Position numbers and translations under genes: made by a program
Shown: positions 1 through 9,452 of the stretch, piece by piece
Layout of the letters: each line of letters opens with the position of its first letter
How positions within the stretch are numbered: the stretch's first letter is position 1
NCBI RefSeq assembly: GCF_020405205.1
Contig: NZ_CP084469.1
Coordinates: forward strand, 744,001-808,000
Direction of reading: 5' to 3'
Length of the DNA: 64,000 bases
Source of the DNA: Natrinema salinisoli
Lineage (GTDB): Archaea; Halobacteriota; Halobacteria; Halobacteriales; Natrialbaceae
Notes under the pieces: generated by a model
Databases searched by the model: none
What the model was told of the DNA's origin: nothing
Seen by the model: only the letters and a program-made list of their open reading frames with translations

Positions 1-1
1 C

Positions 2-733
2 ATTCGACTCGAACAGATGAGACCGGACCTCTCCTTCGCGAACAAGCTCGTTTCGATCGGGTTTCCGGCGTCGATCGAGGGGATGGGGCGAGCGCTGTCG
101 ATCAACCTCCTGCTCGTGATCGTCGCCTTCTTCCCGGACACGGTCGTCGCCGCCTACGGGATCGGCACGCGCGTGTTCTCAGTCATCTTCCTCCCGGCGA
201 TCGCGGTCGCTCGGGGCGTCGAGACGATGACCGGCCAGAACGTCGGCGCGGGCAAACCCGAGCGAGCGGAAGCGACTGCTGACTTCGCTGCCAGAACGAT
301 GTTCGTCGTCCTCGGCGCGCTGGGCGTCGTGGCGTGGCTCGGTGCGCGACCCATTACGGCCATCTTTACGAACGATCCACAGGTCATCGAGGCCGGGGTC
401 TCGTTCCTCAAGTACGTCGCCCCCTCCTTCGGCTTCATCGGCGTAATGCGGGCCTACAACGGGAGCTTCCGCGGTACCGGAAAGACGCTCACCGCGGCGG
501 CGATCGTCCTCGTGATCTACGGCCTCGTTCGCCTCCCGATGGCGTACGTCCTCGCAGAGGCCATCGACTACCGCGGGATCTGGATCGCATTCGCCGTCTC
601 GAACGCCGTCGGTGCCGGGCTCGCGTACGGCTGGTATCGACGCGGGACGTGGCGCGACGTCGACCTCACCGACGACGGGGCACCGAAGTTGAGCGACGAT
701 CTCGAGGTCAGTGAGGCCGGAACCGACGACTGA
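2..733 (+). CDS. MATE family efflux transporter, C-terminal part
   Basis: The reading frame is open to the left edge of the window, so the true start lies upstream and about half of a normal ~450-residue MATE protein is visible. Several hydrophobic helices are separated by short loops, with the family-like stretch TGQNVGAGKPERAEA near the middle and YNGSFRGTGKT in the last third. MATE proteins export cationic organic compounds in exchange for Na+ or H+. The tail after the last helix is acidic and probably cytoplasmic. Family assignment is firm; the substrate is unknown. Confidence 0.85.
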   Translation: MRLEQMRPDLSFANKLVSIGFPASIEGMGRALSINLLLVIVAFFPDTVVAAYGIGTRVFSVIFLPAIAVARGVETMTGQNVGAGKPERAEATADFAARTMFVVLGALGVVAWLGARPITAIFTNDPQVIEAGVSFLKYVAPSFGFIGVMRAYNGSFRGTGKTLTAAAIVLVIYGLVRLPMAYVLAEAIDYRGIWIAFAVSNAVGAGLAYGWYRRGTWRDVDLTDDGAPKLSDDLEVSEAGTDD

Positions 734-905
734 GCGGACTGTCACTACAGAAGGGTGGAGTACCCACCCCAGTGAAGTACCCGTGAGTCGACGTAATCGA
801 CCGGGAGTAGTCACAATGAAACAACCGTGTAACAGCCCCCGCCGTCGGATCGACGGAGGGGAACAGCGCCGCGAGCGGTCCAGTCGCGCTCCGCAGGGGT
901 GACCG

Positions 906-2144
906 ATGGTCGAAGCCGTCGACATCGACATCCTGAGCCTCCTGCTCGTCCTGTCGGTCGCGTGGGTGTTCGGCGCCCTCGCGGAGCGCCTGGGCTACCC
1001 GACGATGATGGGGGAGCTGTTCGCCGGCATTGCGTTCGGACCGGCGCTGATCGGACTCCTACGACCGTCGGAACTGCTCTCCGTGCTGTCCGAACTCGGC
1101 GTGTTCCTCCTGATGGTCTACGTCGGGATGGAGGTGGACCTCCGTGAGCTGTTCGAGCTGGGCCCGCAGTCGCTATTGATCGCCTTCGGGGCCTTCGTCA
1201 TTCCCTTTGGCATGGGCTACGCGGCCGGCGTCTGGCTCGCGATTTCGACGGGGGCGGCGCTCTTTCTCGGTCTCGCGATGGCCGCGACGTCGCTGGCCAC
1301 GAAGTCCCGGATCCTCGCGGACCTCGAGTTGCTCGACACCCGGATCGCGAACGTGTTACTCGGCGGCGCGCTCGCGTCGGACGTCGGCGTACTCATCGCG
1401 TTCGCGGGCGTCGACAGCTACGTGACGGTGGGGACGTTCGATCCGAGCGAGATCGGGACGATCCTCCTGCAGGCGGTCGGCTTCTTCGCGGTCACGCTCG
1501 TGCTCGGGTATCGCTTTCTGCCGGTCGCCTGGCGGTACATCGAGCGCCAGCGCGAGCGGTACGGGTTCGTCGACCGAACGACGGCGTTCACGTTCGCCCT
1601 GCTCGTCTCCCTGCTGTTCGCCTACCTCGCGACCCTCGCGGAACTGCACATGATCGTCGGCGGCTTCATGGCGGGCATGTTCCTCCGGCAGGCCGACGTC
1701 GAACCCGATCTCTACGAGCACATGCACACGGTGATGTACGATCTCGCGATGGGGTTCTTCGCGCCCGTCTTCTTCGTTACCGTCGGGTTCCAGATTACCT
1801 TCGACGTGTTCTTCGACACGCCGGGGATCCTCGCCGTGCTCGTCGTCATCGCGTTCCTCGGCAAGATCATCGGCTCGTGGCTGTTCTCGCTGCCGACGTC
1901 GCTCACCTCCCTCGAGGGTTTGGTTGTCGGTTTCGGCATGAACGGCCGCGGGACCGTCGAGATCATCATCGCCAGAGTCGCGCTCGAGGCCGACGTCATC
2001 GACCAGTCGATGTTCTCGATCCTCGTCTTCATCGCCGTCTTCACGACCGCGCTCGTTCCCGTGACCGTCACCTGGGGTGTCCGGCTGCTCGAGAGCGCGG
2101 ACGAACTCGTCTACGTCGATTCCGGGGTGCCGACGGAGGACTGA
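906..2144 (+). CDS. Cation:proton antiporter, CPA2 (KefB/NapA-like) membrane domain
   Basis: 412 residues, almost wholly hydrophobic, with about 12 predicted membrane helices. The early stretch GYPTMMGELFAGIAFGPALIG is the typical first-repeat signature of the Na+/H+ exchanger superfamily, and GFGMNGRGTVEIIIA matches its later core. There is no C-terminal RCK/TrkA_N domain, so it is the short transport-only form. It should exchange Na+ or K+ for H+ at the cytoplasmic membrane, a common need in a haloarchaeon. It starts 172 bases after the MATE gene and is followed by the YcaO gene on the same strand. Confidence 0.85.
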   Translation: MVEAVDIDILSLLLVLSVAWVFGALAERLGYPTMMGELFAGIAFGPALIGLLRPSELLSVLSELGVFLLMVYVGMEVDLRELFELGPQSLLIAFGAFVIPFGMGYAAGVWLAISTGAALFLGLAMAATSLATKSRILADLELLDTRIANVLLGGALASDVGVLIAFAGVDSYVTVGTFDPSEIGTILLQAVGFFAVTLVLGYRFLPVAWRYIERQRERYGFVDRTTAFTFALLVSLLFAYLATLAELHMIVGGFMAGMFLRQADVEPDLYEHMHTVMYDLAMGFFAPVFFVTVGFQITFDVFFDTPGILAVLVVIAFLGKIIGSWLFSLPTSLTSLEGLVVGFGMNGRGTVEIIIARVALEADVIDQSMFSILVFIAVFTTALVPVTVTWGVRLLESADELVYVDSGVPTED

Positions 2145-2241
2145 CTCGTCAGTCGAGCCGGCACCCGCTCGACACGGCCCGGTCCCCTCACGGCGAGGCT
2201 CGAGCGGGGCGCTTTTGCCGCCCGCGCCAGCAGATAGGGGT

Positions 2242-4005
2242 ATGCAAGTCTCCGTCGTCGGTGACGATCCCGTCCGGGAGGCGGTCGTCACCGCGCTCGA
2301 TGATGTCGACGTCGGTGTCCGCGACGCCGCTCCGGCGGACCTGACCGACGCTCGCTTCGCGGTCGTCAGCGACGTCGCCGGCTCGGCGACGTTCGAACGT
2401 GCAAACGAGGCCGCTCGCGACGGCGGGACGCCCTGGATCGCTGTGGAGATCGGCGGGATCGGCGGCCAGCCCCTGCCGGACGTCGACGCATCGGTCTCGG
2501 GATTCGCGGCCGAAACGGGCTGTTTCGACTGTCTTCGCGCTCGCGTCGCGTCGAACCTCGAGGAACGGGCCGACGCTCCGCAGGCCGATCGCAGCGCGGC
2601 GCGGTTCGCAGGCGCGATCGCCGGTCGTGAGTGCGTCCGCGTCCTCTCGGGCGAGCAGGGATCGATCATGGGGCAGGTACTCGAGGTTCCCCACGCCCGA
2701 CGGGGATTCCTGCCCGTGCCCGGCTGTGAGTGTGCGAGTGGTGACCATGATCGCGGGCTCGCACGCGATGCCGAGGCGCTCGACCTCGACGCGGCCGTCG
2801 CGGCCGCCGAACGGGCGATCGACGAGCGCGTTGGCCCGATCACGAGCATCGGCGAGATCGAGTCGTTCCCGGCACCGTACTATCTGTCGACGGTCGCGGA
2901 CACCACCGCGTACAGCGACGCGAGCGCCCCGCGACAGGCGGCCGGCGTCGCCGACGACTGGAACGCGGCGCTGATGAAAGCCGTCGGCGAGGGACTCGAG
3001 CGATACTGCGCCGGCGTCTACCGCGAGGACGACTTCGTGCACGCGAGCGAGGCCGACCTCGAGAACGCGGTTTCTCCGACGGAACTGGTCCGACCGGACG
3101 ACGCACCGGCGTACGAACCGGACGAGGAACACCGCTGGGTGGCGGGCGAGAACCTCGCTACCGGGGAAGTTGCACAGTTGCCCGCTGCGGCGGTCCAGTT
3201 CCCCCAGCCCGGCGAATCGCTGGTTCCGGCGATCACGACCGGACTGGGACTCGGTTCCTCGACGGTCGACGCGCTGATATCGGGGCTGACGGAAGTGATC
3301 GAGCGGGACGCGACGATGCTCGCGTGGTACTCGACGTTCGAGCCGCTCGGACTGTCCGTCGAAACGGACGCCTTCGCGACGCTCGAGCGCCGCACCCGGA
3401 GCGAGGGGCTGTCGGTGACGCCGCTGCTCGTCACGCAGGATATCGACGTCCCCGTGGTCGCCGTGGCCGTCCATCGCGAGCCGGACGCGCTCGAGGAAGA
3501 CGAGCGGGTCGGGCCAGCCGACGATTCGTGGCCGGCGTTCGCGGTCGGCTCGGCGGCCGGACTCGACGCCGCGGCGGCCGCGACGTCGGCGCTAGCGGAG
3601 GCCCTCCAGAACTGGATGGAGCTCCGGAATCTCGGACCGGACGACGCCGGCGATGCGGGCGGCGAGATCGGCGAGTACGCCTCGTTCCCGGCTCCCGTCC
3701 GGGAGTTCGTCGACACCGAGCGGACGGTACCGGCGGCGAGCGTCGGCCCCGATCCCGTGCCGACGGGCGTCGATCGACTCGAGGCGCTGTGCTCGCGGAT
3801 TGCCGACACCGGATTGACGCCGTACGCGGCGCGGCTGACGACCCGTGACGTCGAAGGAATCGGTTTCGAGGCGGTCCGGGTACTGGTTCCCGGCGCACAA
3901 CCGCTGTTCACCGGTTCCCCCTTCTTCGGCGAGCGAGCACGGTCGGTCCCGTCGGAACTCGGGTTCGAGCCGCGCCTCGAGCGGGCGTTTCATCCGTACC
4001 CCTGA
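2242..4005 (+). CDS. YcaO-type ATP-dependent amide-modifying protein
   Basis: 587 residues from ATG 2242; a longer frame opens at 2077 but overlaps the antiporter gene. Residues ~1-150 look like a Rossmann-type N-terminal domain with cysteine pairs (GCFDC, GCEC) that may bind zinc. The C-terminal ~350 residues carry YcaO signatures: EGLERYC and TEVIERDA hold acidic and basic residues of the Mg-ATP site. The C-terminus ends HPYP, recalling the proline-rich tail of azoline-forming YcaO enzymes. YcaO proteins activate backbone amides with ATP for azoline, thioamide or macroamidine formation. No precursor peptide or dehydrogenase partner is seen nearby, so the substrate is unknown. Confidence 0.85.
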   Translation: MQVSVVGDDPVREAVVTALDDVDVGVRDAAPADLTDARFAVVSDVAGSATFERANEAARDGGTPWIAVEIGGIGGQPLPDVDASVSGFAAETGCFDCLRARVASNLEERADAPQADRSAARFAGAIAGRECVRVLSGEQGSIMGQVLEVPHARRGFLPVPGCECASGDHDRGLARDAEALDLDAAVAAAERAIDERVGPITSIGEIESFPAPYYLSTVADTTAYSDASAPRQAAGVADDWNAALMKAVGEGLERYCAGVYREDDFVHASEADLENAVSPTELVRPDDAPAYEPDEEHRWVAGENLATGEVAQLPAAAVQFPQPGESLVPAITTGLGLGSSTVDALISGLTEVIERDATMLAWYSTFEPLGLSVETDAFATLERRTRSEGLSVTPLLVTQDIDVPVVAVAVHREPDALEEDERVGPADDSWPAFAVGSAAGLDAAAAATSALAEALQNWMELRNLGPDDAGDAGGEIGEYASFPAPVREFVDTERTVPAASVGPDPVPTGVDRLEALCSRIADTGLTPYAARLTTRDVEGIGFEAVRVLVPGAQPLFTGSPFFGERARSVPSELGFEPRLERAFHPYP

Positions 4006-4095
4006 CCGGTCGTTGCGGTTCGTCTCCGGAGAGGACGCAGTGATCTCGCTTCGAAACGGTCGCTCGTCGGACTCGATTGCGACCGGCAGGGAGCC

Positions 4096-4608
4096 CTATT
4101 CCGCCGACTCGGTCGTCGTGTCGTTCGAGCCGTCGTCCGGCGTGGATCCGTTCGTCCCGGAATCGTTCGTGGGCGGCTCGGGGGACGGACCGTCCGCCCC
4201 GTTCTCGTCGCGATCGATCTCGAGGGCCAGATCGTCGTCGGTGAGTCGGATCGTCACGAGCTTCGTGTTCTCCGTGACCAGCGTCTCCTCGACTGACTGG
4301 ACTTCGTCGTCCTCGCCGAACTTGGTCACGCGGAAGAACTGCTCGGTCGCGGAGAGATGGGGCGGCGTGACCGACTGATCGGCCGTGACGGTGTAGCTCT
4401 CGTCGTAGGTCTGGCGGTTCGATTCGCTATCGTACGCCTCCATTCGGAGGTCGTAGTGGCGACTGGTCTCGCTGTGGATCTCGATCGGGATCAGCCCCTG
4501 AAAACTGCCCTGATAGTGCTCCTCGAAGGCGTCGATACAGCCCGATAGCCCGACGGTGGCGGCCACGCCGGCCGTTCGAAGTACCGTACGGCGGTTCACG
4601 GTCGGCAC
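4096..4608 (-). CDS. Small Tat-exported lipoprotein, unknown function
   Basis: 170 residues. The N-terminus has twin arginines (residues 6-7), a hydrophobic stretch and a lipobox LSGC with Cys24, so Tat export and lipid anchoring on the outer face are expected, as is usual in haloarchaea. The mature part is probably a small beta-rich domain; the last ~35 residues are an acidic, Ser/Thr/Pro-rich tail. It faces away from the cupin gene. I recognise no catalytic motif. Confidence 0.75.
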   Translation of the reverse strand: MPTVNRRTVLRTAGVAATVGLSGCIDAFEEHYQGSFQGLIPIEIHSETSRHYDLRMEAYDSESNRQTYDESYTVTADQSVTPPHLSATEQFFRVTKFGEDDEVQSVEETLVTENTKLVTIRLTDDDLALEIDRDENGADGPSPEPPTNDSGTNGSTPDDGSNDTTTESAE

Positions 4609-4740
4609 TCAGGGTCGGACGACCGTATGCGTTACTCTTCCCGGCAACGGACCGGCGACGGCCCGCCGACTCGTTTCCCCCTCGATCGTTCAAATATCCT
4701 CATCCATTGGGTTTTTGAATCGAACGGCGAATGTAGGATC

Positions 4741-5220
4741 ATGGAGAAAGTTGCGATCGACGACGTCGACATCGAAATCAACCCGATGGAGGTCCATTCG
4801 GTTCGGCGGCCGATCTCGGACGCGCTCGGCTTCACGGACTTCGCGATGAACTACTTCGAACTCGAGCCCGAGGAGTCCTTTTCGGGCGGGATGCACACGC
4901 ACCACGATCAGGAGGAGGTCTTCTATATCCAGGAGGGGACCGCGACGTTCGACACGGAGGACGGCGAGGTCGTCGTCGACGAGGGCGAAGTAATCCGGTT
5001 CGAGCCCGGCGATTTCCAGACCGGCTACAACGATAGCGACGAGCGAGTTATCGGATTCGCCTTCGGCGCGCCCAAATCCAAACACGACTGGGACCAGCTC
5101 GAGTCGATGGTCTACTGCCAGGAGTGCGAGGAAGAGATCGGACACGACCTCGCGCTCACCGACGAGGGTGCGTTCCGGCTGACCTGTACCGGATGCGAAA
5201 ACGCGTTCACGCTCGGGTAA
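4741..5220 (+). CDS. Cupin-domain protein with C-terminal zinc ribbon
   Basis: 159 residues from ATG 4741. The cupin metal motif is clear: GMHTHHDQEEVFYIQEG supplies the His-x-His...Glu pattern, and FEPGDFQTGYND is the second motif. The last ~45 residues add two cysteine pairs (CQEC and CTGC) forming a probable zinc ribbon, a fusion I recall from haloarchaeal cupins. The barrel may bind a metal and a small carboxylate or sugar; the ligand cannot be named. The gene stands alone; a large imperfect palindrome begins 4 bases after its stop. Confidence 0.8.
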   Translation: MEKVAIDDVDIEINPMEVHSVRRPISDALGFTDFAMNYFELEPEESFSGGMHTHHDQEEVFYIQEGTATFDTEDGEVVVDEGEVIRFEPGDFQTGYNDSDERVIGFAFGAPKSKHDWDQLESMVYCQECEEEIGHDLALTDEGAFRLTCTGCENAFTLG

Positions 5221-5223
5221 CTC

Positions 5224-5303
5224 TAGTAGTTACTGCAAGTCAATGCACACCTGATCGCACGATAGCTGTGCGATCAGTGTGTAAATAGTTGGAGTGACTA
5301 CTA
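5224..5303. repeat. Imperfect ~80-bp palindrome
   Basis: Left arm 5224-5260 and right arm 5268-5303 are near-complementary along their whole length, with a 7-base loop. The 10 bases nearest the loop (CTGATCGCAC / GTGCGATCAG) and the outer tips (TAGTAGT / ACTACTA) pair best. It may be a terminator for the cupin gene or a miniature palindromic element; I recall similar elements between haloarchaeal genes but cannot confirm copies here. Confidence 0.7.
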
Positions 5304-5412
5304 TCGGTCGCGCTCGATCGGCAGGACTCTCTCGTCCCGGTCGAGCAGCCGGGAGAGCCGACCGGCGATTCGTAGCCGGAACCTTTTCAGGAGTGACTGA
5401 GTGGGTACACGT

Positions 5413-6024
5413 ATGTCCGTCCAAGGCAGTTCAGACGTAGAGATCGACACGACGCTGTTCGTGACCATCTCCGGACCACCGGGCTGTGGTGCGACCACCC
5501 TCTGCGAACGCCTCGCCGACGCGATGGGGTGCCCGTACGTCTCGGGCGGCGACATCTTCCGCGAACTCGCCGAGGATCGAGACATGAATCTCAACCAGCT
5601 CATCGCGAAAGCCGACGAGTCCGACGAGCTCGACCGCGCGCTCGACCAGCGACTCCAGCAAATCGCCGAGAAATGGGGGATGGCCAACAAACCGTTCATC
5701 CTCGAGTCTCGGCTGGCAGGCTGGCTCGCCGGCGAACGTGCAGACCTGCGGATCTGGCTCGACGCACCGGAGGACGTCCGGCTCGCCCGAATCGACGATC
5801 GCAGCGAAAGCGACGCCGAGATGCGAGTCCGCGAGGTCAGCGAAGCCGGCCGGTATCAGTCGTACTACGAGATCGACATCGGTGACCGGTCGTTCTACGA
5901 CCTGCACATCAACACCGCGCGCTGGAGCAAAACCGGCGTATTCAATCTCGTTCGAACCGCGATCGAAGAGTACGACCCAGAGCGGGACGAGGGGTCGTTC
6001 ACTACGCCACCGATAGACATCTAG
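5413..6024 (+). CDS. Cytidylate-kinase-like P-loop protein with altered Walker A
   Basis: 203 residues from ATG 5413 (a GTG lies at 5401). Overall order matches archaeal CMP kinase: N-terminal P-loop, SGGDIFRELA after it (compare SGxxFR in Cmk), the ILESRLAGW strand, a lid-like RVREVSEAGRYQSYY and a C-terminal YDLHINT strand. The P-loop reads GPPGCGATT, so the Walker A lysine is replaced by alanine. It may be a non-catalytic or altered paralogue of the (d)CMP kinase; true kinases in this family read GPPGSGK[ST]. Confidence 0.7.
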   Translation: MSVQGSSDVEIDTTLFVTISGPPGCGATTLCERLADAMGCPYVSGGDIFRELAEDRDMNLNQLIAKADESDELDRALDQRLQQIAEKWGMANKPFILESRLAGWLAGERADLRIWLDAPEDVRLARIDDRSESDAEMRVREVSEAGRYQSYYEIDIGDRSFYDLHINTARWSKTGVFNLVRTAIEEYDPERDEGSFTTPPIDI

Positions 6025-6255
6025 CCGTCGCGGTCGACGCGGACTCTCCGCTTGCAATTGTCCTCAATCGACCTCGAGTAGCTGTATACTGAACCGGGGG
6101 ATACGATGACGTCGGAACCGTTGGTAAGACGAACATTACTGCCGTACAGCTGTCTTGCTGCCGAATTTTCCAAATAGGTGTCCGTGGGTTCGTGTGTGCT
6201 AGAGGCTAGATGCTGCTGCGAATAAGGGGCGCGTCGCTCGAGGGGGTCGCGGTCG

Positions 6256-7758
6256 TTACTCGCTGTCGGGCGAGTAGTTCGGCGCTTCGTCGGTGATGAC
6301 GACGTCGTGGGCGTGACTCTCGGCCTGGCCGGCCGAGGAAACGCGGACGAACTCCGAGCGGTCCTTGAACGCGGGGATAGTTTCCGCGCCGACGTAGCCC
6401 ATGCCCGACTGCATCCCACCTGCGAGTTGATGAAGTTCGGACTTGAGCGTACCCTTGTAGGGCGTTGCGGCCTCAACACCTTCGGGGACGTACTCGTCTT
6501 CTTCCTCGGGTTCGTCCTTGAGGTATCGGTCGCTGTCGCCGGACTTCATCGCCCCGACCGACCCCATCCCGCGGTACTGCTTGTACTTCTTGCCGTTCAT
6601 GGTGACGACGCGACCGGGTGCCTCGTCGGTGCCGGCGAAGTACGAGCCGAGCATGACCGCGTCGGCGCCAGCAGCGATCGCCTTGATCGCGTCACCGGAG
6701 TACCGAATGCCGCCGTCGGCGATCACCGGCACGTCGTGCGCTGCGGCCACGTCGGCGACCTGCGCGACGGCCGTGATCTGTGGCATGCCCGACCCGGAGA
6801 CGATGCGGGTGGTACAGATCGAACCCGGGCCGATTCCGACCTTCAGGCCGTCCGCGAAGTCGACGAGGTCCTCGGCCGCCTCTCGCGTGCCGATGTTGCC
6901 CACGACGACGTCCGCGTCCACGGACTCCTTGATCTCACGTGCGCCGTCGATAACGTTCAGATTGTGCGCGTGCGCGGTATCGATGAAGAGCACGTCCGCG
7001 CCCGCCTCGTCTGCGGCCTCCGCGCGGTCCTGCTCGAACGGGCTGACCGCGACGCCACAGCGGAGGCGTCCGTCCTCGTCGCGGACTGCCTCCTGATACT
7101 CGCGGCGCTGGAGGATTCCCTGCATCGTCACGAGGCCCACGAGGAGGTTCTCGTCGTCGACGACCGGGACCCGCTCGATCTTGTGTTCGTACATCAACTC
7201 GAACGCGTCGCGGGCGTCGATGTCCTCGGGAGCAGTGATGACCTCGTCGGTCATCGCTTCGGTGACCGGGTCGTCCTCGTTGACCTCGAGGTGGGGCCGG
7301 ATGTCCGTACTCGAGATGATCCCCAGGACTTCCCCGTTAGTGTTGACGACGGGTGCGCCGCCGACGCCTTGTCGAGCCATCCGTTCGTCGACCTCTCGGA
7401 CGGACATCTCGGGGTCGGCGGTGACGACCGAGTCGAGGGGAATGATGAGTTCGTCGGCGCTCTTGACGCGGCCGATCTCCTCGACCATCTCGTCGATGTT
7501 CATGTTGCGGTGGAGGACACCGAGGCCGCCGTGACGTGCCATCGCGATGGCCATGCCGCTCTCGGTGACGGTGTCCATCGCCGCCGAGAGAATCGGGACG
7601 GAGACCTCGACGTTTTTCGAGACGCGGGACGTGAGGTCGGCGTCGTCGGGTTCGACACGGCTCTCCTTCGGGCGGAGAAGGACGTCGTCGAACGTTAGCG
7701 CTTCCGGTACCTGGAGTTTCGAAGAATAGGGCTCGTGCTCGGGAACGTCGTTCGCCAT
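6256..7758 (-). CDS. guaB: Inosine-5'-monophosphate dehydrogenase
   Basis: 500 residues, full family length. IMPDH oxidises IMP to XMP with NAD+, the first committed step of GMP synthesis. The catalytic loop GIGPGSICTTR carries the active Cys; LTFDDVLLRP is the N-terminal signature; two CBS domains (residues ~100-220) interrupt the barrel; IADGGIRYSGD and GSYFAGTDEAPG bind phosphate; KQYRGMGS is the flap. The gene stands alone between 200-600-base spacers. Very confident. Confidence 0.97.
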   Translation of the reverse strand: MANDVPEHEPYSSKLQVPEALTFDDVLLRPKESRVEPDDADLTSRVSKNVEVSVPILSAAMDTVTESGMAIAMARHGGLGVLHRNMNIDEMVEEIGRVKSADELIIPLDSVVTADPEMSVREVDERMARQGVGGAPVVNTNGEVLGIISSTDIRPHLEVNEDDPVTEAMTDEVITAPEDIDARDAFELMYEHKIERVPVVDDENLLVGLVTMQGILQRREYQEAVRDEDGRLRCGVAVSPFEQDRAEAADEAGADVLFIDTAHAHNLNVIDGAREIKESVDADVVVGNIGTREAAEDLVDFADGLKVGIGPGSICTTRIVSGSGMPQITAVAQVADVAAAHDVPVIADGGIRYSGDAIKAIAAGADAVMLGSYFAGTDEAPGRVVTMNGKKYKQYRGMGSVGAMKSGDSDRYLKDEPEEEDEYVPEGVEAATPYKGTLKSELHQLAGGMQSGMGYVGAETIPAFKDRSEFVRVSSAGQAESHAHDVVITDEAPNYSPDSE

Positions 7759-8319
7759 GTAAGCCGTCGGGAGCCCCGGGCCAAAAGCGTTGCGAGATAA
7801 AATCGATTGTCAACGGGTAACGAGCCACTCAGCGGGAGATTCGTCTCGTCTCGATTACAGTCCGTCTCGAGCACTGGTCGTCCGATTCGGCGTGTGCGAC
7901 CGGCCATCAGTACCCTATCCTCTTTCGTCACCGGGTTCCGAGTCGGATCGAGTCCGACCGCTCGACCCGACTCGAGCGAGTCTCCGTACAGGCTGGCCAA
8001 ATGCGCTCCATCTCTGTGCATTTCCGCACGAATCTGCCCAGTACTGCCGCAAAACACGTCGAGTCGTGGAACCCTATCTCACGCAACGTTTATTGACAAT
8101 CCTCCCGTTTATCCGCGCATGTTCGCTGTGAGTGCAGCCGAATCCCGAACCGCTGGCCGGACGAGCTTCGACTTCGTCGCCACCGTCGGGAATTTTACAC
8201 CGAATCTCACAGCACGAGGCCCCAATCCGAATGCGATCGACTGGTGTGCGGACCAGTTGGTACGGGACCGTCCGTCCTATCGCCCACCGGCCTCGGGTCA
8301 CGGCCATCGACCCTGACCG
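7759..8319. other. Intergenic stretch without a convincing gene
   Basis: About 560 bases between guaB and the DUF5794-type gene. It must hold the guaB promoter (minus strand) and the promoter of the next gene. A frame from ATG 8119 (66 codons) has low-complexity, non-haloarchaeal composition and I do not call it. TATA-like tracts CGTTTATTG and CCGTTTATC lie near 8087 and 8105. Confidence 0.5.
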
Positions 8320-9237
8320 ATGAGTACGTCACAACACCCGGTCGCGCTCCAAATGGAGCGTATCGTCGGGGGTGACGCCAGACTCCTGGCGCTGGTGATG
8401 ATGCTGCCGTTAGTCGACGGTGTATTCCCCGCCCTCATTCTGGCGGGTGCGCTCGACGAACCGCTGGGCGCGATCCAGGTCGGCCTGTTGATCTTCGGCG
8501 GGAGCGCAACGGTCGCCGTTATCCTGGCGGAGATGGACGGTACGCCCCGCGAACAGGCGAGAGTCGTCCTGCTCGTCGGCGTTCCGCTGATACTCCTCGC
8601 GGCAGTGCAGGCTGCGCTCGCACCGGCGATCGGCAGCGTCCTCGACGACGTCATCATTACCCGATTCGCGGCGCTGGTCATCCTCGCCATCGCGGCCAAG
8701 ACCGCCAGCGCGACGATCGGGGAGTACCTCCCCAACCCCGTCGTGATTATCGGGCTGGGACTGGTCGCGAGCATCGACCCCTCCGGGGCGACGTTCTCGG
8801 TGATGACCGATCCCGTCCTCGTCGCCCACGGGACGCTGGCGGCCGCCGTCGGGGTCGGGTTCGCCCTCGTGATCGCGCTCACCGGTCCGTACCTGCGGGA
8901 GTACATGGATATCGACCGGTTCCGATTCGGAAGTGCCGTTGCGCTCGGCCTGCTCCCGCTATCGCTGCTCGGGATGGCCTTTGGGCAAGCCCCGCTCGCT
9001 GCCCTTATCGTCGCCGCCCTCTTCGCCGTCGACTTCCCGTTCCGCGGGTCCGAGGAGGACTCGAGTTCCGCACCGGACCCCGACCCGGATAGCGCGGCAG
9101 CGCAGATGGGTGCGGTTGCGGACGGCGGCGATGCCGAGGACTCGAGCGACCCGGTGACTCCGGACCACGAGGAGGAACCCGATCCGTATCACGGTGACGA
9201 CGGGACGGACACCGCGGGGCGGGCCCCGTGGCTGTAG
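8320..9237 (+). CDS. DUF5794-type multi-spanning membrane protein
   Basis: 305 residues. About seven hydrophobic helices fill residues 20-230, followed by an acidic, disordered Asp/Glu/Pro-rich tail of ~75 residues. The pattern resembles a conserved haloarchaeal membrane family I know as DUF5794, recalled rather than searched. No catalytic or transport motif is visible. It is the last chromosomal gene before tRNA-Trp. Confidence 0.7.
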   Translation: MSTSQHPVALQMERIVGGDARLLALVMMLPLVDGVFPALILAGALDEPLGAIQVGLLIFGGSATVAVILAEMDGTPREQARVVLLVGVPLILLAAVQAALAPAIGSVLDDVIITRFAALVILAIAAKTASATIGEYLPNPVVIIGLGLVASIDPSGATFSVMTDPVLVAHGTLAAAVGVGFALVIALTGPYLREYMDIDRFRFGSAVALGLLPLSLLGMAFGQAPLAALIVAALFAVDFPFRGSEEDSSSAPDPDPDSAAAQMGAVADGGDAEDSSDPVTPDHEEEPDPYHGDDGTDTAGRAPWL

Positions 9238-9327
9238 GGCGATTCTGAATCGAAACCACTTTAGGTTCGATACTCCAACGAAGACTCGAGGGGTCGTGGC
9301 CAAGCCAGGCATGGCGGCTGACTCCAG

Positions 9328-9429
9328 AGGCTACGGCGCCCGGGACGACACTCCAGACTGATATACTGATCGGACACCTGATCAGTGTCCGTGTGATGAC
9401 CCTCTGGAGTTCCGAGGCGCACCGGAGAT
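9328..9429 (+). ncRNA. tRNA-Trp intron with box C/D-like guide RNA
   Basis: In haloarchaea the tRNA-Trp intron acts as a box C/D RNA that directs 2'-O-methylation of the pre-tRNA (established in Haloferax). Here a C-box-like GTGATGA lies at 9393-9399 and CTGA boxes at 9358-9361 and 9366-9369. CTCTGGAG at 9402-9409 is exactly complementary to CTCCAGAG at 9322-9329, spanning the anticodon. An internal hairpin GGACAC/GTGTCC (9372-9390) folds the middle. Ends are approximate by one or two bases. Confidence 0.85.
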
Positions 9430-9452
9430 ATCAGTAGATCGGGGGTTCAAAT

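Noticed and set aside
6307..7698. 463-codon frame opposite guaB
   Set aside because: Shadow of IMPDH, no features of its own.
8119..8316. 66-codon frame upstream of the DUF5794-type gene
   Set aside because: Pro/Arg/Ser-rich, no motif; likely part of the promoter region.
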